DNA from: Desulfobacterales bacterium
Lineage (GTDB): Bacteria > Desulfobacterota > Desulfobacteria > Desulfobacterales > C00003060
Direction: 5' to 3'
Assembly: GCA_030629475.1 (NCBI GenBank)
Contig: DAOVOU010000026.1
Span: 1-11,960, forward strand
DNA: 11,960 bases
Part shown: one piece after another, positions 1 to 6,419 of the stretch
How positions within the stretch are numbered: the first letter of the stretch is position 1
How the letters are laid out: each line of letters starts with the position of its first letter
Program-made: the position numbers and the translations under genes
Notes under the pieces: model-generated
What the model saw: the letters and a program-made list of their open reading frames with translations, nothing else
Databases searched by the model: none
Told to the model about the DNA's origin: nothing

Positions 1-75
1 GCCAGGGCGGGCAAAACCCTCTCCGGCAACCGTGTTGCCGGAGGAGAGGGCACACCGCGAGGAGGCAAACCTCCA
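1..75. other. Strong paired hairpins, possible structured RNA
   Basis: Two adjacent hairpins are directly visible. The first pairs bases 17-30 with 34-50 around the loop CGT, giving about 14 base pairs broken by a single 3-base bulge. The second is GGAGG-CAAA-CCTCC at 61-74. No T-run follows either one, so they do not look like simple terminators. Closely packed GC helices suggest a structured RNA or an intron domain cut by the window edge. Bases 48-55 (GGGCACAC) could pair with a GTGTGCCC upstream of the window, which is how many group II introns begin, but no domain V is visible downstream. The strand and identity are unknown. Confidence 0.35.
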
Positions 76-193
76 GTTATTGAGAAGTTACGAAAAGACC
101 AAGAGACGAGGTTATGCCTGTTTGATGTTGTAGGATGTGTTCCCTTGTTGAAGGTGATGTCGGTTTGGCCTACCAGAAGAAATTTTTGCATCT

Positions 194-358
194 GTGCCGT
201 TGGCACTTCGCCCATACGCGGCCACGTCAACGCCACGTAGCGTGCCCCCTCCCCGCCTGCCAACGCCTGGATCGCACCGAGGTTACAATGGCCACACACA
301 AGGCAACGGCGGGCAGGTGCGGGGCACTTTATGTGGGGGACGGAGCCCCCACGCTACG
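194..358. other. Nested inverted repeats in gene-free leader
   Basis: This stretch between the left hairpins and the porin has no convincing coding signal but is rich in complementary segments. Visible pairs are GTGCC/GGCAC (194-198 with 202-206), CGTAGCGTG/CACGCTACG (236-244 with 350-358), GTGCCCC/GGGGCAC (242-248 with 321-327), CCTGCC/GGCAGG (256-261 with 312-317) and GTGGGGG/CCCCCAC (333-339 with 346-352). The pairs at 236-244 and 242-248 share bases, so they are alternatives. The whole could fold into one long imperfect hairpin, either as a long porin leader or as a decayed repeat. Confidence 0.35.
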
Positions 359-428
359 GGGCCAACCGGTTTCCAAAAGGAGCTTTCGCAACCAATCGCA
401 CAGGTCGAAATTTTTTTTAAGCATTAAC

Positions 429-434
429 AGGAGG
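429..434 (+). promoter_or_regulatory. Ribosome binding site of the porin gene
   Basis: A perfect AGGAGG lies 7 bases before the ATG at 442. It fixes that ATG as the start and agrees with the signal peptide that begins there. No convincing -35/-10 pair was found in the 400 bases upstream. Confidence 0.8.
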
Positions 435-441
435 AAGGAAG

Positions 442-1566
442 ATGAAGAAGATTGCGGCAAGTTTACTGGCGCTCACTTTGGCTGTGTTTTTTGCCGTACC
501 TGCTATGGCTGATTTCGAGCCCTATGGTTCGCTAAGGCTTATTACGGGCTGGTGGGACTACGAGGCCAATGACACTGGTGGGGATGATGATGAAGACCTG
601 GTCTGGGAGTTGAGTGACATTAGCCGATTTGGAGCCAGGTTTAAAACCGGAGATCTTGGAGGTCGTGTTGAGTTTGGTGTAAAGGGTGACGGTCGCAGTC
701 ACAACGACGTATCTACTCGCCTCCTCTATGGCACCTGGGATTTTGGAGGCGGAAGGCTCCTGGTAGGCCAAGAGTGGACCCCCTACACCTTTACCTCGGC
801 TCAGATTGCTCCGAGATACAATATTGATGGTAATTATCGTACAATTAACTTTGAGAACAATTTCATCGGTTACGGCTGCCTCTGGAACAGTCGTCAGCCC
901 CAGATTGAGTTAAAGCTGCACAACGGATTCTACGTGGCTCTGATCCAACCTGAAACGAAATCGAGCGTAAAAACCGGGCTTCCTGGTCTGGGTGCTGGTG
1001 TTGATGTAGATGAGGACACGACCATACCCAAGATCTGTGTGGGCTATGAGTTCGAGGCGGAAGGTCTGATGCTAAATCTGGGGTTTGGCTATAACACCTA
1101 TGAGGCCGAGATTGACAGCCAGGATTTTGATGAAAGCGTCGACTCCTATTTGCTTTACCTAAACGGTAAAACGGGTTTAGGCATGGCCGACCTTCAGTGG
1201 AGCCTCCATTATGGGCAGAACCTGGGTGATTTTGGCCTGTGGAATCGGGAGGACGCAGCTTACGCACACATTGATGCTAACAACAAAATCGAGGATAGTG
1301 ACTGTTACGGCGGCTACGTCCAGGTCGCTTTCAACATCGATCCGGCAACGATCACCCTGGGCTACGGTTACGTGCAATCCGAGAACGATGTAGCGGGTGA
1401 TGATGAAGATGAGCAACAATCCTATTTTATCCAGGCTAAAGTCCCCATCGCTGACACTTTCTATGTGGTGCCCGAGTTCTCCTACTACGACCAGATGGAG
1501 GACGCGAATGGCAACGATGAACCTGAGGGCTGGTTCCTTGGGCTGCTGTGGCGGATGGACTTCTAA
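442..1566 (+). CDS. Outer-membrane porin (putative beta-barrel)
   Basis: The 374-residue product begins with a clear Sec signal peptide: two lysines, a hydrophobic core, and AMA before D24. The mature part opens with PYGSLRL, typical of the first strand of a porin barrel. It continues as alternating aromatic/hydrophobic strands (for example SRFGARFKTGDLGGRVEFG, about 60-80) joined by acidic loops such as GGDDDED near residue 50 and GDDEDEQQ near 320. It ends in MDF; a terminal aromatic residue is the outer-membrane assembly signal read by BamA. The length fits the 14- to 18-strand porins of Deltaproteobacteria. The likely role is passive diffusion of small hydrophilic solutes; the substrate cannot be read. 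The acid-rich loops hint at cation preference, which is inference. It converges on a fadL-type gene with a 73-base gap. Confidence 0.8.
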   Translation: MKKIAASLLALTLAVFFAVPAMADFEPYGSLRLITGWWDYEANDTGGDDDEDLVWELSDISRFGARFKTGDLGGRVEFGVKGDGRSHNDVSTRLLYGTWDFGGGRLLVGQEWTPYTFTSAQIAPRYNIDGNYRTINFENNFIGYGCLWNSRQPQIELKLHNGFYVALIQPETKSSVKTGLPGLGAGVDVDEDTTIPKICVGYEFEAEGLMLNLGFGYNTYEAEIDSQDFDESVDSYLLYLNGKTGLGMADLQWSLHYGQNLGDFGLWNREDAAYAHIDANNKIEDSDCYGGYVQVAFNIDPATITLGYGYVQSENDVAGDDEDEQQSYFIQAKVPIADTFYVVPEFSYYDQMEDANGNDEPEGWFLGLLWRMDF

Positions 1567-1570
1567 TTAA

Positions 1571-1584
1571 ACGAAGCAAGCTTC
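1571..1584. terminator. Small hairpin between convergent genes
   Basis: CGAAG-CAAG-CTTCG forms a 5-base-pair stem immediately after the porin stop codon. Read on the minus strand it is followed by TTTAATTA, so it could weakly end fadL-type transcription. Read on the plus strand it is followed by GGGGAATTA, which is not a good U-tract. It is short for an intrinsic terminator. Confidence 0.3.
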
Positions 1585-1611
1585 GGGGAATTAAACCCAA
1601 CAATTCACGAG

Positions 1612-1640
1612 AATCTGTGTAATCTGCGTAATCTGCGGAT
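1612..1640. repeat. Three-copy 9-base direct repeat at fadL 3' end
   Basis: Units AATCTGTGT, AATCTGCGT and AATCTGCGG stand head to tail from 1612 to 1638, and a further ATT reaches into the TTA that is the fadL stop codon read from the plus strand. From memory, very similar strings recur as dispersed short repeats in many environmental bacterial genomes; that is background knowledge and was not searched here. It sits in the intergenic gap and may be a mobile or slippage-prone repeat. Confidence 0.6.
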
Positions 1641-2917
1641 TAAAACTCATAGCTTACAGATGCGCCTACTATATGTGCCTCGGTGTTGTACTCTCCATTA
1701 GCTGTCCCACCTTCTTTGACACCCACAATATTGTCCTTCTTCCTGCTCTCATATGTTTCATAGTAGTAAGTGACACCAGCAACTAAATTGCCAAATCTTT
1801 TGATAACTGCCAAACTGATGCAATGCTTATCAGATGACGGTATTGCTGGTTCAAATGTATCATCCGGTACGGGATTACCATCGAAACGATAACCTCCCAG
1901 GATAGCGAATGTATCATCTATATCATATTTTGCTCCGATACTATATGACCAGGTATCCTTCCAGTTCTTCTCATATACAATAGTCTTTTTTCCTCCGATT
2001 GGCTGGTCAAACTCAAATGCCAATTCCTTGTAACATGACCAGTCTTCCCACCTTGCGCCGAGTTCGGCTGTGAGTTTATCAATACCCTTATAACACAATC
2101 CAAAGAACGCCTGTGCAGGCAGTTCGATCTCTGTACTTCCACCAGTGTTTGGAAGCGTTGCTCTTAGCGATTCTTGTGGAAGCTTAAATGTTGCATCTCC
2201 ATCCACGTCCACCTTGATTCCACTACGATACGAAGCCGCAAATGACCAGTCGCCATTCGGGCGACACACAAGGCCAAAATTGTAACCATAGCCTTCACCA
2301 TCGCCCTCAAATTTCTGTTCTACATCTCCGAGGCCAGTTCGAATGTTTTTCTCCAACGTCGCATCGAGCAGTATAAGATCAAGACCTCCAGCCACCGCAA
2401 ATTTGTCGTTTACCTTCCACGCAACGTTGGGGTTTATGTTGAATGTCTGCATCTCCGAGTTGGTGGCAAGATACCTTCCTTCCCACTCCTTGCCCCAGTC
2501 CGTACCAAGACCAAACGGGCTAACAATACCTACACCGGCAGTGAACCTGTTATTCAATTGGTGTGTAACGAATAATGTGCTTGGATAGAAAACCTGGCTC
2601 TTTGTTCTTTCGGTCTCGCCGGTTTTAGCGCTCTTGAATTTTCTTAATGGGAATATAAGGGTGGTGCCCGCTTCTATCTGTGTACCTTCAAGCTCGGTGA
2701 TCAAGGCAGGATTGTGGTAGTTAGAAGCAAGTCCTTCACTATGGGCAATTACATTGTTCTGCATACCCAACTCTTTTGCTCCGTGGATATAGACTGCAAA
2801 TCCGGAAGCGCTCGCGTTTGACGGAGCAGCTACTGTACTCAGGAACAGACCAGCTAACACACCCAGACTCAAGCCAGGAAGTTTGAAGAATCTGGTTTTT
2901 GTTTTCATATTTTTCAT
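1640..2917 (-). CDS. FadL/OMPP1-family outer-membrane channel
   Basis: This is a long-chain fatty acid/hydrophobic compound transporter of the FadL/TodX family (425 residues from this start). The signal peptide runs through a hydrophobic segment (GLSLGVLAGLFLSTVAA) to about SNASA. The mature protein opens with SGFAVYIHGAKELGMQN, the plug-like N-terminal segment of the family. Next come the NPA motif (NYHNPAL), SPFGLGTDWGKEWEGRY, and INPNVAWKVNDKFAVAGG, all family hallmarks. It ends SVSYEF with the terminal aromatic. FadL proteins form 14-strand barrels that take hydrophobic substrates, such as fatty acids or aromatic hydrocarbons, laterally into the outer membrane. The start is ambiguous: GTG at 2938, ATG at 2917 and ATG at 2908 share the frame. 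I prefer 2917 because its ATGA overlaps the stop of a possible leader peptide. Its DNA is more A+T-rich than that of the porin. Confidence 0.85.
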   Translation of the reverse strand: MKNMKTKTRFFKLPGLSLGVLAGLFLSTVAAPSNASASGFAVYIHGAKELGMQNNVIAHSEGLASNYHNPALITELEGTQIEAGTTLIFPLRKFKSAKTGETERTKSQVFYPSTLFVTHQLNNRFTAGVGIVSPFGLGTDWGKEWEGRYLATNSEMQTFNINPNVAWKVNDKFAVAGGLDLILLDATLEKNIRTGLGDVEQKFEGDGEGYGYNFGLVCRPNGDWSFAASYRSGIKVDVDGDATFKLPQESLRATLPNTGGSTEIELPAQAFFGLCYKGIDKLTAELGARWEDWSCYKELAFEFDQPIGGKKTIVYEKNWKDTWSYSIGAKYDIDDTFAILGGYRFDGNPVPDDTFEPAIPSSDKHCISLAVIKRFGNLVAGVTYYYETYESRKKDNIVGVKEGGTANGEYNTEAHIVGASVSYEF

Positions 2918-2943
2918 TCCATTCCGAAAACACTCCACATCAT
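2914..2943 (-). other. Possible leader mini-ORF overlapping fadL start
   Basis: An ATG at 2943 opens a nine-codon frame, MMWSVFGME, ending in TGA at 2916-2914. That stop overlaps the fadL ATG at 2917 as ATGA, the layout used for translational coupling. A good Shine-Dalgarno-like AGAAGGG lies at 2967-2961. This is too far from any fadL start and about 17 bases from the mini-ORF ATG, which is also longer than ideal. It may be chance. Confidence 0.2.
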
Positions 2944-3020
2944 GCCGTAACCGTTCACCACCCTTCTATTTCTTGATCTATATTTTCTCTACGTCCTCTG
3001 GGTGAACTATTACGCATTGT

Positions 3021-3049
3021 CCTGTATCGCAAGCCGCCAAATTTGTCAA
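3021..3049 (-). promoter_or_regulatory. Candidate sigma-70 promoter for the fadL-type gene
   Basis: On the minus strand a perfect -35 box TTGACA (3049-3044) is followed after exactly 17 bases by TACAGG (3026-3021), a 3-of-6 match to the -10 consensus. Transcription would start near 3014 and leave a leader of about 97 bases. The A+T-rich run just upstream (3050-3075) could act as an UP element. The -10 is weak, so activator dependence is possible. Confidence 0.45.
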
Positions 3050-3402
3050 GTATATTAATAATTTATTCAATCTGCACGTAACTTCTAAAAAAGTTGGGGT
3101 AATGGGTACTGGATGTAAGTGTTCGCCCCCCATTTTGTTAGAAGGTGGCCCGAGATCCCGAGCGCTCCTCCTACCTTGGAATTTCTATCCGCCGTACTTT
3201 TGTGTATCCGCACCTGCGTTGCTCCGTTTGACACGGGAGGTATTGCATCCTGTTCCCAATGATGCTACACGACGACTTACGGCTTTATCTATTGCATTAT
3301 TAATAGACTCAGAGCCGTTTTCTGATGTGAGTGATGTGTCACATGTGGCATCTATCATGATAAGGTACGATGCCAGGTGGCAATCTTAGGGGCACCGGAT
3401 AG
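3050..3402. other. Intergenic region with palindromes before ykgJ-like gene
   Basis: I see no supported gene here. The open frame at 3102-3389 on the plus strand has no ribosome site, no recognisable domain and unlikely composition (Pro/Cys-rich start). Close to the next gene there are two short palindromes: ATGTG-T-CACAT (3334-3344), inside which CACATGTG (3340-3347) also starts, and TATCATGATA (3353-3362). These could be operator sites for the gene at 3403. A TTGACA at 3228-3233 lacks a matching -10. Confidence 0.3.
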
Positions 3403-3981
3403 ATGACGTTCAAGGCCAAGAAAGAGAGGCTACAAGAGATTTATGAACGCTTTGAGACGGATGCCCATAAGTTCAAGAAAGACGCTATCTGCAAGATAGG
3501 ATGCACCTATTGCTGCACGGACGTGGGAAATGTCGACACCACCACCCTTGAGGGCGTTATCATTCTGGAGCGAGTCAACAGCTTGCCCCAACCCCTCAAA
3601 GGTCAGGTCAAGAAGAAAATTGCTCAAAATAGGCTCAAGAAGGAAAAGGAAAAGATTGCACGATGTCCCTTCTTAAAGGAAGACGACACCTGTCTGATTT
3701 ACGACATTCGCCCGTTCAGCTGCCGCCAGCTTTATTCCATAAGGGAATGCCGCGGTCGGGGCCCTACGGTCCACCGCCAGGCCACGGAACTTGCAAAAAA
3801 GACAGTAAGAGAAATGCAGCGACTGGATGACACAGGATATTCCGGACACATAAGCTTTATCCTTTATCTCCTTGATAAGCCTGGTTTCAGAAAGCTTTAT
3901 CTGTCCGGAGGATTTGACCCTGGCAAGATCGCCAGGTTTGGAAAGTCCCACGGTATAGTCATCAACCGTTTTGTAAGATGA
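3403..3981 (+). CDS. YkgJ-family cysteine-cluster protein
   Basis: The 192-residue protein carries the YkgJ/CxxCxxCC signature of putative Fe-S or zinc-binding proteins. The first cluster is C30-x3-C34-x2-C37-C38 (CKIGCTYCC). The second is C88-P-F-L followed by C97 in CLIYDIRPFSCR with C107, and then C116. The pattern CPFL...C-x-I-Y-x-x-R-P-x-x-C-R is the family hallmark. Residues 1-29 and 64-86 are highly charged and probably helical. There is no signal peptide or membrane segment, so it should be cytoplasmic. The biochemical role of the family is not settled; metal-cluster binding is inferred from the cysteines. The start ATG has AGGGG about 10 bases upstream, a modest ribosome site. It stands alone, 77 bases before the next gene. 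Confidence 0.85.
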   Translation: MTFKAKKERLQEIYERFETDAHKFKKDAICKIGCTYCCTDVGNVDTTTLEGVIILERVNSLPQPLKGQVKKKIAQNRLKKEKEKIARCPFLKEDDTCLIYDIRPFSCRQLYSIRECRGRGPTVHRQATELAKKTVREMQRLDDTGYSGHISFILYLLDKPGFRKLYLSGGFDPGKIARFGKSHGIVINRFVR

Positions 3982-4058
3982 AGAGGCCGAGGGCTTCACT
4001 AACCCAAAACCTTCGGAAATTCGCAATCTACAATTGAGATGCTAAAGGGAAAGGTACT

Positions 4059-4655
4059 ATGGAAGACTCGACAATCAAAGAGGTAAGGAGACCTTCGGAT
4101 ATGAATAATTCGATACCAAGAAATAGATTTTTATGTATCAAACTGGGAATTGCTTTAATAATTGGAATATTTATTTTTTTATTACCTCTTCTAAAAGTTA
4201 CGGGTTTGCTTTCGCTTGCTCAGGACGGCCAAGTAATGGGTAGTAAAGGGGAAATGCCTAGCTCACTAGGTATCAGGTTCGGTATGAGTAAAGAAGAAGT
4301 GAAAGAAATTGCCAGTGCAAAAGATGCTGTCTTTATTGAGAAACGCACCATGGCTAACACGGTTGTCCTAACCTTTCGTGGTACCTTTTGTGAATTGCCT
4401 GAAAAGCCCTCTATAACCACAGTCAGATTCTACAAGGACCAAGCTTTCGGGGTGTCAATTTATTGGGATGGCAACGGTCAAGTGCTTAACAAACTAAAAC
4501 GACTGCTAAAGGCAAAATATGAAGGATTTAAAAAGGTCGGTTTAAGGAAGTATGAAAAACACCAAGGCAATGTTTGGATCGACCTTGGTGAAAGGAAAAA
4601 CCTGGTGGGCTTATTCTATACCTACATGCCAATCCTCAAACTCCTTATGCCTTAG
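4059..4655 (+). CDS. Orphan membrane-anchored protein, unknown function
   Basis: I do not recognise this 198-residue protein. It has a basic N-terminus, one strongly hydrophobic helix (about residues 27-49), and then a soluble domain that should face the periplasm. That domain starts GIRFGMSKEEVKEIA, a phrase seen in small alpha/beta periplasmic modules of the SmpA/BLIP-like type. It continues with strand-like stretches (VRFYKDQAFGVSIYW) and a lysine-rich helix (KLKRLLKAKYEGFKKVG). The lipoprotein cysteine is absent. The start may be the ATG at 4059 or the ATG at 4101 (MNNSIPRN), where AAGGAG lies about 10 bases upstream. The DNA is A+T-rich: bases 4141-4200 have 13 G or C in 60, against 43 in 60 for bases 4861-4920 of the adjoining sppA remnant. 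That suggests transfer from elsewhere. Confidence 0.6.
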   Translation: MEDSTIKEVRRPSDMNNSIPRNRFLCIKLGIALIIGIFIFLLPLLKVTGLLSLAQDGQVMGSKGEMPSSLGIRFGMSKEEVKEIASAKDAVFIEKRTMANTVVLTFRGTFCELPEKPSITTVRFYKDQAFGVSIYWDGNGQVLNKLKRLLKAKYEGFKKVGLRKYEKHQGNVWIDLGERKNLVGLFYTYMPILKLLMP

Positions 4656-5162
4656 AAGGTAAGTGCATCTTCCGGCTTTATGGGAAAAATCGGCCTGAAC
4701 ATGGAGGTGAGCAAGTTTGGCAAAAACAAGGACATGGGCTCTCCCTTCCGCCAGACCACCGAAGAGGAGCAAAAAATTCTCCAGGGCCTGACCGACGAGC
4801 TGGGCGGAAGATTCGTAAGCCTCGTGGCCAAACACCGCAAAATCGATCAAAGGACTTTGGCCGACATCTCCACCGCCCGCGTGTACCTCGCCAGGGAGGC
4901 CCTGCAACTGGGGCTCGTGGACAAAATCGGATACCTAAGCGACGCGCTTTTACAGGCCAAGAAGCTATCTGGATTACCGGAAGATGCCAAAGTCGTGGTC
5001 TACCGCCGCACCGAATACCCGGACGACAACCTCTACAACACCTCCACCACTCAGTACAGCGGCAGGGGATTGTCCCTCATCGATTTGGGGCTGCCGGACT
5101 TCATGACCTCTCTGCGTGCCGGTTTCTATTATCTCTGGTCGCCCGCCGCGTGTCGCGACTAA
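4656..5162 (+). pseudogene. sppA: Signal peptide peptidase SppA, 3' remnant
   Basis: This is the C-terminal part of an S49 signal peptide peptidase, an inner-membrane protease that degrades cleaved signal peptides. The frame is open directly after the TAG of the previous gene and reads VSASSGFMGKIGLNMEVSKF. It goes on with KNKDMGSPFRQTTEEEQ and ARVYLAREALQLGLVDKIG, the segments typical of the second half of SppA. The general-base lysine of the family is probably kept (KNKD). The nucleophile segment, usually close to AASGGYY, and everything before it are missing, so no activity is expected. If translated at all it would start at the ATG at 4680 (160 residues), which has no good ribosome site. 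The sharp change of base composition at about 4656 marks a recombination or deletion junction with the orphan gene. Confidence 0.8.
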
Positions 5163-5291
5163 GCCGGGCTTTCGCCGGGAGAGGCTTGTCAATATAGTGG
5201 GATTACCAAGCTCCAATATATGTAGCGACCTGCTATTACAAATCCCGACGCCTCTTTACCGTATCCGTTCGTAGGGCTCAATATGCTCTCT

Positions 5292-5451
5292 GTCATTGCG
5301 AGCAGAGCGAAGCAATCTCATCGTAAATATCTCGGAGATTGTGGAGCCTGTTCCAGTGAGCTGAAACCCCAAGTATAACGAGGGGGCAGCGAGGAATCTA
5401 CTTGAGATTGCTTCGGCTTCGCCTCGCAACCGTTGCCCTCCTCGCAATGAT
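5292..5451. repeat. MITE-like palindromic repeat
   Basis: The left arm (5292-5320) reads GTCATTGCGAGC, then GAAGCAATCTCA. The right arm (5403-5450) reads TGAGATTGCTTCGG, then CTCGCAATGA, its reverse complement with insertions. The right arm also repeats CCTCGCAA/CCTCGCAA-like units. Inside the left half a second small inverted repeat is present (AATCTC 5314-5319 with GAGATT 5335-5340). From memory, elements with ends TCATTGCGAG are widespread non-coding palindromes in many bacteria, including Desulfobacterota. It encodes no protein; it was probably moved by a transposase in trans or spreads as a structured repeat. No clear target-site duplication was seen. Confidence 0.75.
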
Positions 5452-5867
5452 AGGATAAGATACAATGTTATTCTGGAAGCATTCTACTAGAGAGGTGTCG
5501 GCCTCTTGAGGTATTGTCCCACTGTGGTAAAGTGAAAGTGCGTTAACAGTCTGAGTAATCGCGCTTCGCTGCCCCAGATACCAGCGTGTAGTACAAATCT
5601 TTTTGCGGGAGGCGGCCCAGCAACAGACCGTTTGCGACTGAATTCTCTGGGATGAAAATAGATCAGATTCGGTTCATGAACACCCTTGGAATGTTGTGGG
5701 GTTGGGAGTTTTGCACATGGGAAGGCCCGTGACCGACATTCCTTGTAAAGGATCTGGGGCTTGCGCAAAAACAACCTACCATTTTGGCATCTCAGCTTCA
5801 GGCCATATTTGACCCAAACCTGAGCGCCAATTCTGCCAACTTATTTCTGCGCAAGCCCTTAGCTCCG
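5452..5867. other. Gene-poor stretch, unassigned remnant
   Basis: No supported gene was found in these 416 bases. The minus strand is open from 5774 to 5487 (95 residues, including PQHSKGVHEPNLIYFHPREF). However, it has no recognisable domain or ribosome site and is rich in Pro, Arg and His, as expected for a shadow frame or a decayed gene. Lying between a repeat and a truncated pump gene, the stretch is most likely debris of one or more lost genes. Confidence 0.4.
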
Positions 5868-6419
5868 CTATGCTCGGCCAAGGAGCATGGCGGAAAAACC
5901 GGTCAGATCTTTGATGATCATGTAAAGGGCGGGAACCAAGAGAAGGGTCAGGACCGTGGTCACAAGGAGTCCGAATGTGATACTCACCGCCATGGGAATA
6001 AGGAACTGGGCCTGGAAGTTTCGTTCAAGCATAAGCGGCATGAGACCTGCAATCGTGGTCACCGAGGTGAGAATCACAGGTCTGAAGCGGACCTTGCCTG
6101 ATAGCTCCACAGCTTCTTCAATGAGCTTGCCACCTCGAATAGCCCGGTTGATAAAGTCGATGAGGATGAGGGAGTCGTTCACCACAATTCCCGACAGGAC
6201 TACTAATCCAAACAGACTCAGCAGTGTCAAATCAAGGCCCATAATTAGGTGCCCTGCCACAGCTCCTATCAGGCCAAATGGAATGGCTATCAGAAAAAAT
6301 GCTAGAACATGAAAGGGCAAGTCTGGGGGATGAATCACCGCCAAAACCGCCTGAACCTTGACGGCACGAGGTATATGAAAATCCGAAGGGCATGGTGGGC
6401 GACTTTTACTTCCTCGCAT
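5868..6419 (-). pseudogene. RND efflux pump inner-membrane subunit, C-terminal remnant
   Basis: The frame keeps only the last transmembrane block of an AcrB/MexB-like resistance-nodulation-division transporter, roughly 150 of about 1030 residues. From residue 45 it shows IPFGLIGAVAGHLIMG, LSLFGLVVLSGIVVNDSLIL, IDFINRA, RFRPVILTSVTTIAGLMPLM and QAQFLIPMAVSITFG, then LLLVPALYMI. These are transmembrane segments 9-12 in family order. The first 36 residues (SRPPCPSDFHIPRAV and so on) do not look like an RND protein, so the 5' break lies near 6311. The periplasmic porter domains, proton-relay aspartates of helix 4 and membrane-fusion partner are absent, so it cannot pump. The GGAGG just before the ATG at 6419 is only 1 base away and is probably fortuitous. 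It lies opposite in direction to the neighbouring genes. Confidence 0.85.

Noticed and set aside
135..512. Open frame of 125 codons overlapping the porin start
   Set aside because: It runs out of frame into the porin coding region, has no ribosome site or domain, and its composition (Cys/His/Arg-rich) is that of a chance frame over GC-rich hairpins.
3110..3140. GTAAGTGTTCGCCCCCC as a possible insertion-sequence end
   Set aside because: It recalls some IS termini, but no matching inverted end and no transposase fragment were seen in the window.
3228..3256. TTGACA as a -35 for the gene at 3403
   Set aside because: At 16-18 base spacing the candidate -10 hexamers match the consensus poorly (2 of 6 at best).
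3102..3389. Open frame of 95 codons before the ykgJ-like gene
   Set aside because: No ribosome site, no recognisable domain and a low-likelihood composition; an open frame on the opposite strand is equally unconvincing.
4653..4655. Amber TAG read as pyrrolysine, making one 367-residue protein
   Set aside because: Some Desulfobacterota use pyrrolysine, but the composition break and the missing first half of SppA at this exact place are better explained by a recombination junction.
5487..5774. Minus-strand frame of 95 codons as a transposase remnant
   Set aside because: No transposase motif could be identified; left as unassigned.
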